Below, one piece after another: positions 17,290-25,241 of a stretch of DNA of 64,000 nucleotides; the stretch's first letter is position 1; each line of letters begins with the position of its first letter. Source of the stretch: Erythrobacter dokdonensis DSW-74 (GTDB lineage Bacteria > Pseudomonadota > Alphaproteobacteria > Sphingomonadales > Sphingomonadaceae); assembly GCF_001677335.1 (NCBI RefSeq), contig NZ_LZYB01000002.1, forward strand, positions 1 to 64,000. The letters are read 5' to 3'. The notes under the pieces were generated by a model. It ran no database searches, was not told where the DNA came from, and saw only the letters and a program-made list of their open reading frames with translations. The translations under genes were made by a program, and so were the position numbers.

Positions 17290-17717
17290 AATCGTGCCTC
17301 GCCCAAGCTGGCAGGCCTGAAGTCCACAGGTCTTACGACTGTCCACCGGGCGTCGTCGTGCGGAGCCATGATGAAGAGCCGCTTCGGCTTTGGATCATCT
17401 TCCTCGTTAAGGGCGAACAACGCCTCGCCATAACCTCCCACCTGCCGATCAATCTCGGCGACGGCCTGCTGGTGATAGACGTCCATTGTCGACCACCGCT
17501 CACGGATACGCGGCCATTCGAGATAGGCCTTGGCACCCTCGTGAATGTAATTGATCTCGCCCCTCCAGGTCCGACAGACGGCGATTGCAGCAATCGGCTC
17601 GTCGATCCCGGGCAGGCGGCAAGCGAGCGACCGTGTCTTACGCGGAACAAATCGACCGAGAAGAGCCGGCCCCCTTGCGATCCTGCATGAAAGCCCGCCT
17701 TGTGTCTCGTCAGTCAT
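17286..17717 (-). CDS. Hypothetical 143-aa protein in cargo operon
   Basis: The ATG at 17717 overlaps the stop of the upstream gene (ATGA), and a GGAGCG ribosome site precedes it. The product has basic N-terminal residues and a C-terminal part rich in charged and aromatic residues (RWSTMDVYHQQAVAEIDRQV, EEDDPKPKRLFIMAPHDDA). No signal peptide, membrane segment or known domain is visible. It is the fourth gene of a tightly packed minus-strand series (19997 to 17062), so it probably works with its neighbours; the function is unknown. Confidence 0.55.
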   Translation of the reverse strand: MTDETQGGLSCRIARGPALLGRFVPRKTRSLACRLPGIDEPIAAIAVCRTWRGEINYIHEGAKAYLEWPRIRERWSTMDVYHQQAVAEIDRQVGGYGEALFALNEEDDPKPKRLFIMAPHDDARWTVVRPVDFRPASLGEARL

Positions 17718-18223
17718 AGGCGCTCCGTTGACCGCATTTCGATACCGTCCATCCGGTTCGGACAGATGCGCGACCGATTGCGGCGGTTGAGTTCCAGCGT
17801 TTCCTGGACGGTCAACACCACGACGCGGTAGTGGGTGCGTATCCAGTCAAAAATTTGCTCGTCATTCTTCCCATCGTCGACCATCGCTCCGATGTGAAGG
17901 GTCATTTCACGCTGGGGCAGTACATGCTCCAGCCGCAGGTTCTTCATGATCTCGTTGCGCGGCATGCCGCTTGCATAGCCATTCTCACGCCACTCGTACG
18001 CTGCGGCGCTGATCTCGGCGTCGGGGTGCATCTTGTAGGAGAGAAGCTGAATGTCGGGATACTTGGCCCAGGCAGCCATGATATCGGCGATCCGGGTGCA
18101 GGAATAGATGCCGCCCCAGTTGTCGGTGATGAGTCCCTGCGTGAGCACCTCGTTGCGCGCCTGCCAGAACAGCCGGAAAGCGCCCATCATGTTCTCGGGG
18201 CTGCGAAGCAGCGCGCGCGTCAT
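17714..18223 (-). CDS. Hypothetical 169-aa protein in cargo operon, possibly HNH-like
   Basis: The start at 18223 is supported by a near-perfect ribosome site, GAGGAGG. The C-terminal third (LRLEHVLPQREMTLH, then VQETLELNRRNRSR) resembles the spacing of some HNH/GmrSD-type nuclease ends, where EH-x-x-P is followed by an ET-x-x-LN-x-R segment. The similarity is short and uncertain. The N-terminal part (FRLFWQARNEVLTQ) is mixed alpha/beta with no known motif. The stop overlaps the next start (ATGA), so this gene and the next are translationally coupled. Confidence 0.55.
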   Translation of the reverse strand: MTRALLRSPENMMGAFRLFWQARNEVLTQGLITDNWGGIYSCTRIADIMAAWAKYPDIQLLSYKMHPDAEISAAAYEWRENGYASGMPRNEIMKNLRLEHVLPQREMTLHIGAMVDDGKNDEQIFDWIRTHYRVVVLTVQETLELNRRNRSRICPNRMDGIEMRSTERL

Positions 18224-18271
18224 GGTTGGCCTCCTCTGTCTACTTCAGGCAGGTCATCGATTGGATCAATT

Positions 18272-19684
18272 CTAGTCTTCATTGGAGAACATCCCATCGA
18301 TGAGTTGTTGATACTCAATCAGAATCTTCGCCCTCCTTTCGAGGTGGGGCCGAGCCAGAGACTCCGCCTCCGCGATCAGCTTGTGGCCGATCTGATCTTC
18401 TTCGGGGCATTTCATGTTCGCGAAGATTGCTGCTGCAACAGTTCCTTCAAGCGCGGGCGTCTCTTCATCGTCCAAGACAGCGATTTGGGGATGGAACCAA
18501 GTATCGGGTTCATGGGCGAAAAGCAGCCTGTGCACTTCGGCGTCATTCTTGTCATGAAGCCACCCAGACGGCTCCCCGGGAATGTCACGGAGGTCGTCCA
18601 CGATGAAGTATCGGGGGATGATCTTCTGTTCAGTGATTTCGAAACCATCAGTCTGGAATTGATCGATCAGCGACCAGTCGACAAATTCGTACTCAATCCG
18701 ACTATCGAAGTGGTCGAGTTCTACTGACTCAAATATTATCCGGTCATAATATCTTTGCAGGGCAACCTTGAGCATCGGCGTTCTAGGCGTTGCTGGCCAA
18801 TAATTATGGCCAGTCTCGTTGCGGCCGACCCATAGTTCGAGTCCCGGGGTTCCGTCGGGTTTTTCTTCGATCGAAAGATTGACCGTTGAGACATCGATTG
18901 ATTCAAGCTCACACCAGCCAAAGCCGACGGCTTCATCATACTTGATTGCCGGCAACCGAAAATCGCCTTGGGTCAAGAATTTGCGGTCGTGCAGCCAGTC
19001 GATGCAGCGAACAGCCTTGGTTTCTTGATCATCGCCGGCTGTCGATCCATCCGCGCCGAAGAGGTGCGCCGGAACCACGAACGCAGCAACTCGTCTGCGT
19101 TTCATCAAGTACCCTAGTTTTATGTCGACGCTATCAAGGTAATGAATTTGAATTCCGTCAGCACATTTCTTCAGCCGGTGAGCCCAAAGCTCGACAAGCC
19201 TGGTCTTGTCGGAAAGCTGTTGCTCGACCTTGCGAGCAAAACTTGCAATTAGGCCGCGAGCCGTGACATCTGCAGAAGGGTCGAATTCCAGTTTCGGACC
19301 AAATTCGGTGCCGGCTAGAATCGTCCGAATGTATTTGGCGTGCGCCCTATCATATTGGTCGCCGATTACATGCGATCTCGCCAGTGCGAATTTGATCGCC
19401 TCCTCGATCAGTGCGGCCCAGTCCCGCCCGCTCGAAATAAAACTGTCGTTCTTCGTTTCGTCGCGCTCTTTGTCGGAGGGAAGCTGCACGTAGCGGCGCC
19501 GCTTCTGCCACCGATCTCCATGCGGCCAGCAGGTATCGAACCAGGCCCTGACAGTTTGCAGCGGTTCATCGGGCGATAACTCGCAGGCAAGATTGCCAAG
19601 CGCCTTCGCAATCAGCGGACGGTCCGCGAGCTTCACGCGCGACGTTGATCGCACCTTCTCGAGTTGACTGGGAACTTTTCTCAT
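18272..19684 (-). CDS. Hypothetical 470-aa protein, largest cargo gene
   Basis: The ATG at 19684 follows GGGAGG, and the preceding gene ends 16 bp upstream. The protein is soluble, acidic and rich in Trp, Tyr and Asp, with no signal peptide or membrane segment. A helical N-terminal half (EEAIKFALARSHVIGDQYDR) is followed by a strand-rich middle (EEKPDGTPGLELWVGRNE, FIVDDLRDIPGEPSGW) and a helical C terminus. I recognise no Walker, nuclease, transposase or methyltransferase motif. Base composition is clearly less GC-rich than the flanking chromosome. It is the core of a five-gene minus-strand operon inside the element, so it may be the main effector, but no function can be assigned. Confidence 0.6.
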   Translation of the reverse strand: MRKVPSQLEKVRSTSRVKLADRPLIAKALGNLACELSPDEPLQTVRAWFDTCWPHGDRWQKRRRYVQLPSDKERDETKNDSFISSGRDWAALIEEAIKFALARSHVIGDQYDRAHAKYIRTILAGTEFGPKLEFDPSADVTARGLIASFARKVEQQLSDKTRLVELWAHRLKKCADGIQIHYLDSVDIKLGYLMKRRRVAAFVVPAHLFGADGSTAGDDQETKAVRCIDWLHDRKFLTQGDFRLPAIKYDEAVGFGWCELESIDVSTVNLSIEEKPDGTPGLELWVGRNETGHNYWPATPRTPMLKVALQRYYDRIIFESVELDHFDSRIEYEFVDWSLIDQFQTDGFEITEQKIIPRYFIVDDLRDIPGEPSGWLHDKNDAEVHRLLFAHEPDTWFHPQIAVLDDEETPALEGTVAAAIFANMKCPEEDQIGHKLIAEAESLARPHLERRAKILIEYQQLIDGMFSNED

Positions 19685-19700
19685 TTGCCGGCCTCCCAGA

Positions 19701-19997
19701 TCAATTCAACCAGCCAGCTGTGATCACAGCCAGGTCTCTCTGATCAACAATAGCAAAGATGTTGCGATAGCGATCGAGCTTTGCGCTCGCGCCTGTCGCT
19801 TGCATGGCTTCAGCCCAAGTGTGGCGGTCGAAGCGATACTTGAAGCATCCATTGCCGGCGCTTGTCGCCTCGGCAAAATCAAGAAGGAGCTGGAGGGCCA
19901 CTGCCGGTATACCCCGCTGTTGCAATCGCTGACGCGCGTGGATTGTTAGAGGGGCGAGACTGGCTCGACGGTGCAGGTTTTGGGTCAGAGAATTCAT
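19701..19997 (-). CDS. Small basic protein, DUF4258/RelE-toxin-like (98 aa)
   Basis: The likely start is ATG 19997 (MNSLTQNLHRRASLAPLTIH). An in-frame upstream extension to 20333 has no protein-like composition. [12 protein letters not shown] near residue 20, followed by a strand-rich half ending IVDQRDLAVITAGW, resembles the H-x-x-x-R-x-x-x-RGI pattern of DUF4258 proteins, some of which are grouped with RelE-like toxins. The ribosome site is weak. It heads the minus-strand cargo operon, with the 470-aa gene 16 bp later. Forty-five bases of it are duplicated in inverted orientation at 17109-17153. Confidence 0.5.
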   Translation of the reverse strand: MNSLTQNLHRRASLAPLTIHARQRLQQRGIPAVALQLLLDFAEATSAGNGCFKYRFDRHTWAEAMQATGASAKLDRYRNIFAIVDQRDLAVITAGWLN

Positions 19998-20414
19998 TGC
20001 ATTGATGTCCGTTCGGTGAATTGCTTTCCGCGCTCTAGTGGCGCGACCTGCACAGCACACGGACAGATTTGCAATTTTTCTGGCTATTGGAAATCTTTTT
20101 CTGGCTATTAATCTGGCAATATCTCGGTGGCCCGTCAGGCGCTGCTTGAAGCAAAAGACATAAGAAGGGCCCCGGATGGCGCTGTGGCTAATCGAGCCAT
20201 CACTCCATGATTTGATATGGCCAGCTAAAGTGTGCGTAGGTAAGCACAATTGCACGCGTAACCGGTGGACGATAAAACGCGAGGTCGAGGTGGCGCTGTC
20301 AGAGCTTGGGTTTCGCGCGCGAGCTTGATGCAAAGCAAAGAGACCAATCGAAGAAGCCGAGCGTGAAGGGAATCCGTTATCCCTCGAGTGTTTCGGAACA
20401 ACTTAGATAGTCTT

Positions 20415-20996
20415 CTAGCGACCGAGTTTCCGCATAAGCAATTCGTCGACCTTCGGGCGGACAATTATCCCCTGCAACTCAAAATGCGCGATGCGCAGGG
20501 TCGGCAAGAAGTTGTGAACAGGTGGTAGAAGGTCTGCCAATGCGTCTCGAAATGCCCGCTGCCGATGACGCCCGCCCTCCATCGGAAAGAGCGGTGGGCA
20601 AGGGCGTCCAAAACCGCCGCCTTCTAACCTTGTCTTCATGCGAGAAGCCTTTGTCCACACTTCGCGATCGAAAGCGATTGGAGTGTCGTCCGGGTAGAGG
20701 CTCAAAGTGACGGCACGGAATGAGTTGAAATGCTGTTTTTCATCTACTTCAAGGAAACGAGACCGCCCATCATTGTCGATCAGTACGGCATCGATTTTCC
20801 GGCGCTCGCGTGAGGGCATCTCATCAGGCAAATCCTTCCCTGTGAGTTCGCGGTAGATGTTTTGCACTAGCGGCCAAGCGGGGCCGCACTCTACCTTGCC
20901 GGGTCGCATCAACCATTGCGGTGTTTCTGACAATCTCCAGCCTGTGATCGCTACCACCTGACTGACAATTTCGCGTTCGAATTCCCGCTGCGCCAT
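20415..20996 (-). CDS. Hypothetical 193-aa protein, possible PD-(D/E)XK-type nuclease
   Basis: The ATG at 20996 has a GGAG about 10 bases upstream. The middle of the protein reads RRKIDAVLIDNDGRSRFLEV, then DEKQHFNSFRAVTLSLYP. An Asp in one strand and Glu-x-Asp-x-Lys in the next match the core of PD-(D/E)XK nucleases, and the following QHF-x5-R helix is consistent with that fold. The catalytic assignment is inference from this motif only. The gene stands alone between the five-gene cargo operon and the HTH gene. It could be a restriction-type cargo gene. Confidence 0.5.
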   Translation of the reverse strand: MAQREFEREIVSQVVAITGWRLSETPQWLMRPGKVECGPAWPLVQNIYRELTGKDLPDEMPSRERRKIDAVLIDNDGRSRFLEVDEKQHFNSFRAVTLSLYPDDTPIAFDREVWTKASRMKTRLEGGGFGRPCPPLFPMEGGRHRQRAFRDALADLLPPVHNFLPTLRIAHFELQGIIVRPKVDELLMRKLGR

Positions 20997-21061
20997 AAGA
21001 AAACACTCCGAGCATCACGACGACGTAGATTGTTAGAGAATTCCAAGGCTATGGAGTTGAA

Positions 21062-21418
21062 CTAAGTGGCCCTCAGCGCCCTGACGCGCGCCAAGGCGGT
21101 CTCTAGCACATTCTCGACAGCGACGAGATCGTGAGCGAGTTCCATGCTCGTGTGCCCGGTCGCATTCAGGATCACTGCCATCACGGCTTCCGACTGCGTG
21201 GCCAACTCAAGCAGATGCAGACTGCTCGGACTCGTGTGTCCGTTTAGCCAAGATCGGGCTGTATGGTCGCTCACATGGGTCCAGCGCATCACAGTCTTGG
21301 TCGCCTGGCGCGTTCCGCCGAGGTCGGTTTTCAGGGCCGCACCGATCATATGCGCAAGAGCCGCGTCGGATAGCCCGTTCGGCGCACCACGAAGTTTGCT
21401 TCCGCTATTAGGAACCAT
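21062..21418 (-). CDS. HTH-type DNA-binding protein, 118 aa
   Basis: The start at 21418 (MVPNSGSKLRGAPNGLSDAA) was chosen for its AGGGAAA ribosome site; the frame runs further upstream but overlaps the divergent recombinase gene. Residues 35-75 (KTVMRWTHVSDHTARSWLNG and following HTSPSSLHLLELA) look like a helix-turn-helix in which THVSDHTARSWL is the recognition part, resembling XRE-type repressors with an HT-x-x-x-W-L-x-G motif. The C terminus is helical. It is divergent from the truncated serine recombinase, so it may have regulated the lost mobility genes. Confidence 0.55.
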   Translation of the reverse strand: MVPNSGSKLRGAPNGLSDAALAHMIGAALKTDLGGTRQATKTVMRWTHVSDHTARSWLNGHTSPSSLHLLELATQSEAVMAVILNATGHTSMELAHDLVAVENVLETALARVRALRAT

Positions 21419-21485
21419 TTTTCCCTGCTTTCTCGTGTAGCGCAGAGGACTGAAGCGCTCTCGCAAGCTGCGCTCGAGTAATCGC

Positions 21486-21887
21486 ATGATCATTCGATGG
21501 ACGGACGACAATCGTGAAGATCCCAAGCCGCCCCAGATGATCCGGGCGGCACAATATGTCCGCATGTCGACCGAGCATCAGCAGTATTCGACCGACAACC
21601 AGGCCGCCACGATAGCCATCTATGCGCAGAAGCGTGGGCTCGAGATTGTCAAAACCTATGCAGACGAGGGCAAGAGCGGGCTGAACATCAAGGGTCGCCC
21701 AGCGCTTCAGGCTTTGCTTGATGACATCGAAACCGGACGCGCGGACTTCGAGGTGCTGCTCGTTTATGACGTCAGCCGTTGGGGACGGTTTCAGGATCCC
21801 GACGAGGCGGCCAGCTATGAACTGCGCTGCCGGAGCAAGGGCGTCCGGGTTCTCTATTGCGGCGAACAATGGGAAAATGACGGGAGC
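21486..21887 (+). pseudogene. Truncated serine recombinase (resolvase/invertase N-terminal domain)
   Basis: About 130 residues of a serine recombinase are present. AAQYVRMSTEHQQYSTDNQA carries the nucleophile Ser of the YxR-x-ST motif, followed by GLEIVKTYADEGKSGLNIKG, LLVYDVSRWGR and YCGEQWENDGS. The match stops at about 21885. From there the open frame (to 22046) is antisense to a truncated ATPase gene, so about three quarters of a large serine recombinase, including its DNA-binding region, is missing. Recombination activity is not expected. The abrupt junction marks a deletion or rearrangement inside the element. Confidence 0.8.
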
Positions 21888-22141
21888 ATAGCCTCGACAA
21901 GCTCCGCCATTGTCATGCCGCGACCATCATCGAGAACTGCCACCGCAGGCTCAGCCGACGTCGCATCAGACAATATCTCGATCTTGCGGGCACCTGCAGT
22001 GATCGAATTGTCGATGATGTCAGCGAGTGCAGTTTCGGCTGAATAACCGATATCGCGCAGGCTCTGGATCAGCGATGCAGCATGAGGCGTCGCATCTGCT
22101 GTCCGTCGATTGGAAGTGGCCTTGGGCGGGTCAGAGTACAT
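21886..22141 (-). pseudogene. Truncated GHKL (HSP90/MutL/MORC-type) ATPase, N-terminal fragment
   Basis: From ATG 22141 about 85 residues are preserved. SLIQSLRDIGYSAETALADI leads into IDNSITAGARKIEIL with the N-box (D-x-x-DN), then VAVLDDGRGM (G1 box). This resembles the ATP-binding domain of MORC-like ATPases that occur in restriction-type operons with Z1 helicases. After TMAELVEAM the frame runs into sequence antisense to the serine recombinase, so the rest of the ATPase is lost. The downstream partner genes of such an operon are not present. The defence-system origin is inference from this short fragment. Confidence 0.65.
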
Positions 22142-22660
22142 GGAAACTCATGCAATTCGGCGGTTCGCCAAGATGTTATAGGGATCGAAGTCTTAAGCAA
22201 CCTTGATCAAGGGAAATGCCCCCAGAGCTCTCATTAGGACTTGGATCCTAGCGTTCCTGTCACAGATTCTCTTCCGCTACCCTGCGGGCAACCTGCTCTA
22301 TTCGCTGGCGCGGACCGGACCCGTGGCCCCGCTCATCCGGGTGACGATCATGAGCGGCTGGAAGCGGAGCGGAGGGCTCTGGAGGACGCGCCCTGTCCCA
22401 TACTGTGAGGTGGTGCGCACGACGTTCTCGTACTTTTAGGCAGGCGTTTTTGCCTTGCAAGACACGATACAGCTTCTTCGGCTAGATGACGAGGCAACCG
22501 TCGGAGGGCGCTCCTATTCAGCTACGTTCCACCTGCGATTAGCCATAGCACCGCGTCCGATGCACTAACTGTGTGTGCGGGCCACTCATTTGAGGCAAGT
22601 CAGATGGAATCAATATCTGCTGTAATAACTTAGTCGGCTCGTGAGCCACCTCCATGACCC
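22142..22660. other. Gene-free stretch at the right end of the element
   Basis: About 520 bp between the broken ATPase and the right-end repeats. Two short open frames (22203-22439 plus, 22260-22460 minus) have no ribosome site or recognisable domain. In Tn7-like elements the transposition genes lie near this end. Their absence here fits their deletion; the stretch may hold unrecognisable remnants. Confidence 0.45.
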
Positions 22661-22665
22661 CCGAA

Positions 22666-22713
22666 TTTGTCCAAGCTTCTTGGATTTTGTCCAATCACTT
22701 GTGACGTCCCACA
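22666..22713 (-). repeat. Transposon right end: terminal repeat and closely spaced TTGGACAA sites
   Basis: Read inward from 22713: TGTGGGACGT, then GATTGGACAAAA (22696-22685) and AGCTTGGACAAA (22677-22666), only 19 bp apart. This close spacing contrasts with the dispersed left-end copies, as in the right end of Tn7. This end faces the tRNA gene, as the Tn7 right end faces its attachment gene. Confidence 0.75.
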
Positions 22714-22717
22714 GAAA

Positions 22718-22718
<1 letters not shown>
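22714..22718. repeat. Target site duplication GAAAT, right copy
   Basis: This identical copy of the left GAAAT follows the terminal ACA directly. Its last base is also the complement of the final A of the tRNA-Thr CCA, so the insertion kept the tRNA intact. Confidence 0.82.
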
Positions 22719-22793
<75 letters not shown>

Positions 22794-22834
22794 ACATGGC
22801 TTTATGGAGCGCGCCTTAATCACAAACCCGCGCG

Positions 22835-22939
22835 CCCTCAAGCAGCGAAGCGTTAGGGTGACCAAAACACCCTCAAGAAGCGAAGCGCCAGGGAGACCAA
22901 AACACCCTCAAGCAGCGAAGCGTCAGGGCGAACTACAAA
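22835..22939. repeat. Three tandem 35-bp repeats
   Basis: Three 35-bp units start at 22835, 22870 and 22905. Each begins CCCTCAAG(C/A)AGCGAAGCG, continues to AGGG and (in the first two) ends GACCAAAACA. CCCT and AGGG inside each unit can pair into short hairpins. They lie just downstream of the 3' end of the DUF429-like gene (minus strand) and overlap its last codons. They may act in transcription termination or be a local expansion; no protein is encoded. Confidence 0.65.
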
Positions 22940-23817
22940 GCGCCGAAAGTCCAGCCTTCGGTGCGAGCGATGGCGGGCGTCAGGGCCGGGGGATGCCAAA
23001 GGTCTTGCTGGCCGTGCACACGCCGCAGCCAGGCAGAGGTCAGGAGTGCATCGGAGGAGTGATCGTCGAGCGCGCCTGTCCCTTCGACCGGCGGCGAGCC
23101 CAGCAGATCGAGCGCATCGTTCAGCGCCTCGAAGCTCCGCAGCTTGGTCGCTGCGCCCGTCACGCCGCCGAGCCTTGCGGCAACCGAGGTGTAAATCTCG
23201 GTTACCACGGATCCGTTGTCCGGCAAGGGATCGACCGGCCACACCGGCACCCGCCCGCCGAGGCGGTGCAGCATGCGCATTCCCGTCAGGCTCGACTTGC
23301 CGACCTGCGCTGCGCCGACGAGGTTGAAATTGCTTACCGGTCGCACGCCCTGATTGCGCTGTGCCGCCTCGGCGACGCGAAAGCGGCCTTCGCGACTGGC
23401 GGCGCCGGGGAGCAGGAAGCGGTCGCCTGTCGCGTCCTTGCCGTGGCGGAAATAGCGCGAAGCCTCGGCGTGGCTGACGAAGCCGCCCGCCTCGAGGTGC
23501 GGATCAGCGGCGCACAGCCTATCGATCAGCGCCCATAGGCCGGGCGCGTTCTGCGGCGAGGCGTCCCATCCCGGAAAGAAGGCGCCCGCATCGGCGAAAG
23601 GCAGGCCGATGCCCAGATCGAGGCCGACCAGCGTCGCGCCAGGCAGATCGCAAAGCAGCGCCAGCACTTCGGTGCGCGCCCATCCGCGCGGATCGGGCGG
23701 GGCGATCAGAACCGGCGGCCCGCCTTCGGCCAGCGCGACGGCGAGCGCGATGCCTTTCTGCCGCGCGCCCTTTGCGCCTGACCAGTCGACCGCAAGGAAG
23801 TGGGAGAAGCGGCTCAC
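22933..23817 (-). CDS. DUF429-like (RNase H-fold) hypothetical protein
   Basis: The GTG start at 23817 overlaps the rarA stop (GTGA), so this gene is translationally coupled to rarA. The 294-residue protein starts VSRFSHFLAVDWSGAKGARQ, whose D-W-S-G strand, followed by VGLDLGIGLPF, matches the actin/RNase H-like fold of DUF429-type proteins. A C-terminal DDHSSDALLTSAWL with clustered acids supports that fold. The biochemical role is unknown. Coupling to rarA, a replication-fork factor, hints at nucleic-acid metabolism, but that is inference. The C terminus reads into the 35-bp repeats. Confidence 0.7.
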   Translation of the reverse strand: MSRFSHFLAVDWSGAKGARQKGIALAVALAEGGPPVLIAPPDPRGWARTEVLALLCDLPGATLVGLDLGIGLPFADAGAFFPGWDASPQNAPGLWALIDRLCAADPHLEAGGFVSHAEASRYFRHGKDATGDRFLLPGAASREGRFRVAEAAQRNQGVRPVSNFNLVGAAQVGKSSLTGMRMLHRLGGRVPVWPVDPLPDNGSVVTEIYTSVAARLGGVTGAATKLRSFEALNDALDLLGSPPVEGTGALDDHSSDALLTSAWLRRVHGQQDLWHPPALTPAIARTEGWTFGAL

Positions 23818-25127
23818 CCCCGCTCCGCCCGCAGCTTGTCCCAATAGTCCAGCCGCTTGCGCACCTCGCGCTCGAATCCGCGGGGGGCGGGCGTGTAGAA
23901 CTGTTCCGGTGCCATCCCTTCCGGCCAATAATTGTCGCCCGAAAAGCCCTCGGGCGTGTCGTGATCATAGGTGTAGCCCTTGCCGTAGCCGAGGCTCTCC
24001 ATCAGGCCGGTCGCCGGATTGACGATATTCATCGGCGGCATCAGGCTGCCGCTCTCCTTCGCCGATTTCCACGCCGCCTTCTGCGCCATATAGGCCGCGT
24101 TCGATTTGGGGGCGGTGGCGAGGTAGAGGCAAGCCTGAACCAGCGCCAGTTCGCCTTCGGGCGAACCGAGGAATCGGTACGCCTCCATCGCCGCCATGCA
24201 TTGGGGAAGCGCTTGCGGGTCGGCCATGCCGATATCTTCCACTGCCATGCGCACCAGCCGCCGGGCGAGGAACAGCGGCTCCTCGCCCGCCACCAGCATC
24301 CGCGCCAGCCAGTAGAGGGCGGCCTGCGGATCGCTCCCGCGCACCGATTTGTGCAGGGCGGAGATCAGGTTGTAATGCCCGTCGCGGTCCTTGTCGTAGA
24401 CTGCTAAGCGCCGTTGCAGGAACCGGGCCAGACCCGCCGGATCGAGCGGTTCGGCCAGACCTGCATGGTAGAGCGTCTCGGCCTGCCCGAGCAGGAAGCG
24501 TCCGTCGCCGTCGGTGCTGGCAATCAGGGCGGCGCGCGCTTCGGGGGCGAGGGGGAGGGCGCCTTCGAGGTCTTCCGCCTTTGCCAGCAATGCCTCCAGC
24601 GCAGCCTCGTCCAGCCGGTTCAGCACCAGCACCTGCGCGCGGCTGAGCAGAGCGGCATTCAATGCAAAACTCGGGTTCTCGGTGGTTGCGCCAACCAGCG
24701 TCACCACGCCGCGTTCGACGTAGGGCAGAAAGCCGTCCTGCTGGGCGCGGTTGAAGCGGTGGATCTCGTCCACGAACAAGAGCGTCTTGCGGCCTGCCTT
24801 CGCCATTTTTTCGGCTTCGGCAAAGGCCTGCTTCAAGTCGGCCACGCCAGAGAACACCGCGCTGATCGCAGCGTAACGCATCCCCACCGCATCGGCGAGC
24901 AGGCGGGCGATGCTGGTCTTGCCGGTGCCGGGCGGCCCCCACAGGATCATGCTGGACAGCTTGCCTGCCGCCACCATTCGCCCGATCGCACCTTGGGGTC
25001 CGGTGAGGTGCTCTTGCCCGACAACTTCGGCAAGGTTCGCCGGACGCAGCCGGTCGGCCAGCGGCGCATCGGCGCGCGGGGTATCGGGCGCGCCTTCGGG
25101 CGCATCGTCTGCGAACAGGTCAGCCAT
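23814..25127 (-). CDS. rarA: Replication-associated recombination protein A (MgsA/RarA AAA+ ATPase)
   Basis: A 437-residue AAA+ clamp-loader-like ATPase that acts at stalled replication forks. Visible: LADRLRPANLAEVVGQEHL (25-41), Walker A GPPGTGKTS (64-72), Walker B LLFVDEIHRF (near 115), sensor TLVGATTENPSF, and the C-terminal tetramerisation region with GSDPQAALYWLARML. Length and order match E. coli RarA. The start at 25127 has no strong ribosome site, but conservation and the divergent PadR gene leave little alternative. The DUF429-like gene overlaps its stop. Confidence 0.95.
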   Translation of the reverse strand: MADLFADDAPEGAPDTPRADAPLADRLRPANLAEVVGQEHLTGPQGAIGRMVAAGKLSSMILWGPPGTGKTSIARLLADAVGMRYAAISAVFSGVADLKQAFAEAEKMAKAGRKTLLFVDEIHRFNRAQQDGFLPYVERGVVTLVGATTENPSFALNAALLSRAQVLVLNRLDEAALEALLAKAEDLEGALPLAPEARAALIASTDGDGRFLLGQAETLYHAGLAEPLDPAGLARFLQRRLAVYDKDRDGHYNLISALHKSVRGSDPQAALYWLARMLVAGEEPLFLARRLVRMAVEDIGMADPQALPQCMAAMEAYRFLGSPEGELALVQACLYLATAPKSNAAYMAQKAAWKSAKESGSLMPPMNIVNPATGLMESLGYGKGYTYDHDTPEGFSGDNYWPEGMAPEQFYTPAPRGFEREVRKRLDYWDKLRAERG

Positions 25128-25196
25128 TCGTCGGGCGTGATACGCCGATCGTCGGAAAAGGGAACAGCGTGCGGCGATGCCTCTTGTTTCGATAGG

Positions 25197-25214
25197 TCTA
25201 AGATATATCTTAGA
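25197..25214. promoter_or_regulatory. Palindromic operator, probable PadR autoregulatory site
   Basis: TCTAAGATATATCTTAGA is a perfect 18-bp palindrome, 27 bp upstream of the PadR-family start and in the rarA divergent region. PadR regulators commonly repress themselves through AT-rich palindromes of this kind. A perfect AGGAGG ribosome site follows at 25231. Confidence 0.6.
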
Positions 25215-25241
25215 TGCATCTCAAGACCCGAGGAGGATCAC

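Larger units (their letters stand above)
15121..22713. mobile_element. 7.6-kb transposon with TGTGGGACGT inverted ends at the tRNA-Thr 3' end; no transposase gene seen
   Basis: Both ends begin TGTGGGACGT-N-ACAA and share TTGGAC at the same offset (bases 20-25), in inverted orientation. The element is flanked by a perfect 5-bp direct repeat, GAAAT (15116-15120 and 22714-22718). TGT...ACA ends, a 5-bp duplication, several internal repeats per end and an asymmetric layout are features of Tn7/Tn5053-type elements that use a TnsB/TniA transposase. The right end abuts tRNA-Thr: the duplication overlaps the last base of its encoded CCA. Inside are mostly minus-strand genes of lower GC than the flanks. 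No TnsA, TnsB, TnsC or TniQ homologue is visible, so the copy is probably non-autonomous or decayed. The family assignment is inference; the ends and duplication are seen directly. Confidence 0.82.

Noticed and set aside
18272..19684. The 470-aa cargo protein as a TniA/TnsB transposase
   Set aside because: The size is close, but no DDE spacing, no rve-type motif and no N-terminal HTH are recognisable.
19998..20333. N-terminal extension of the small DUF4258-like gene
   Set aside because: Its composition is not protein-like, it has no ribosome site, and family similarity starts after ATG 19997.
21486..22046. A complete 186-aa serine recombinase
   Set aside because: Similarity ends at about residue 132; the rest is antisense to the truncated ATPase.
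22203..22439. A 78-codon frame near the right end of the element, as a possible tniQ remnant
   Set aside because: There is no zinc-finger or TniQ-like motif and no ribosome site, so nothing supports it as a gene.
22835..22939. CRISPR array
   Set aside because: There are only three directly adjacent 35-bp units, with no variable spacers and no cas genes.
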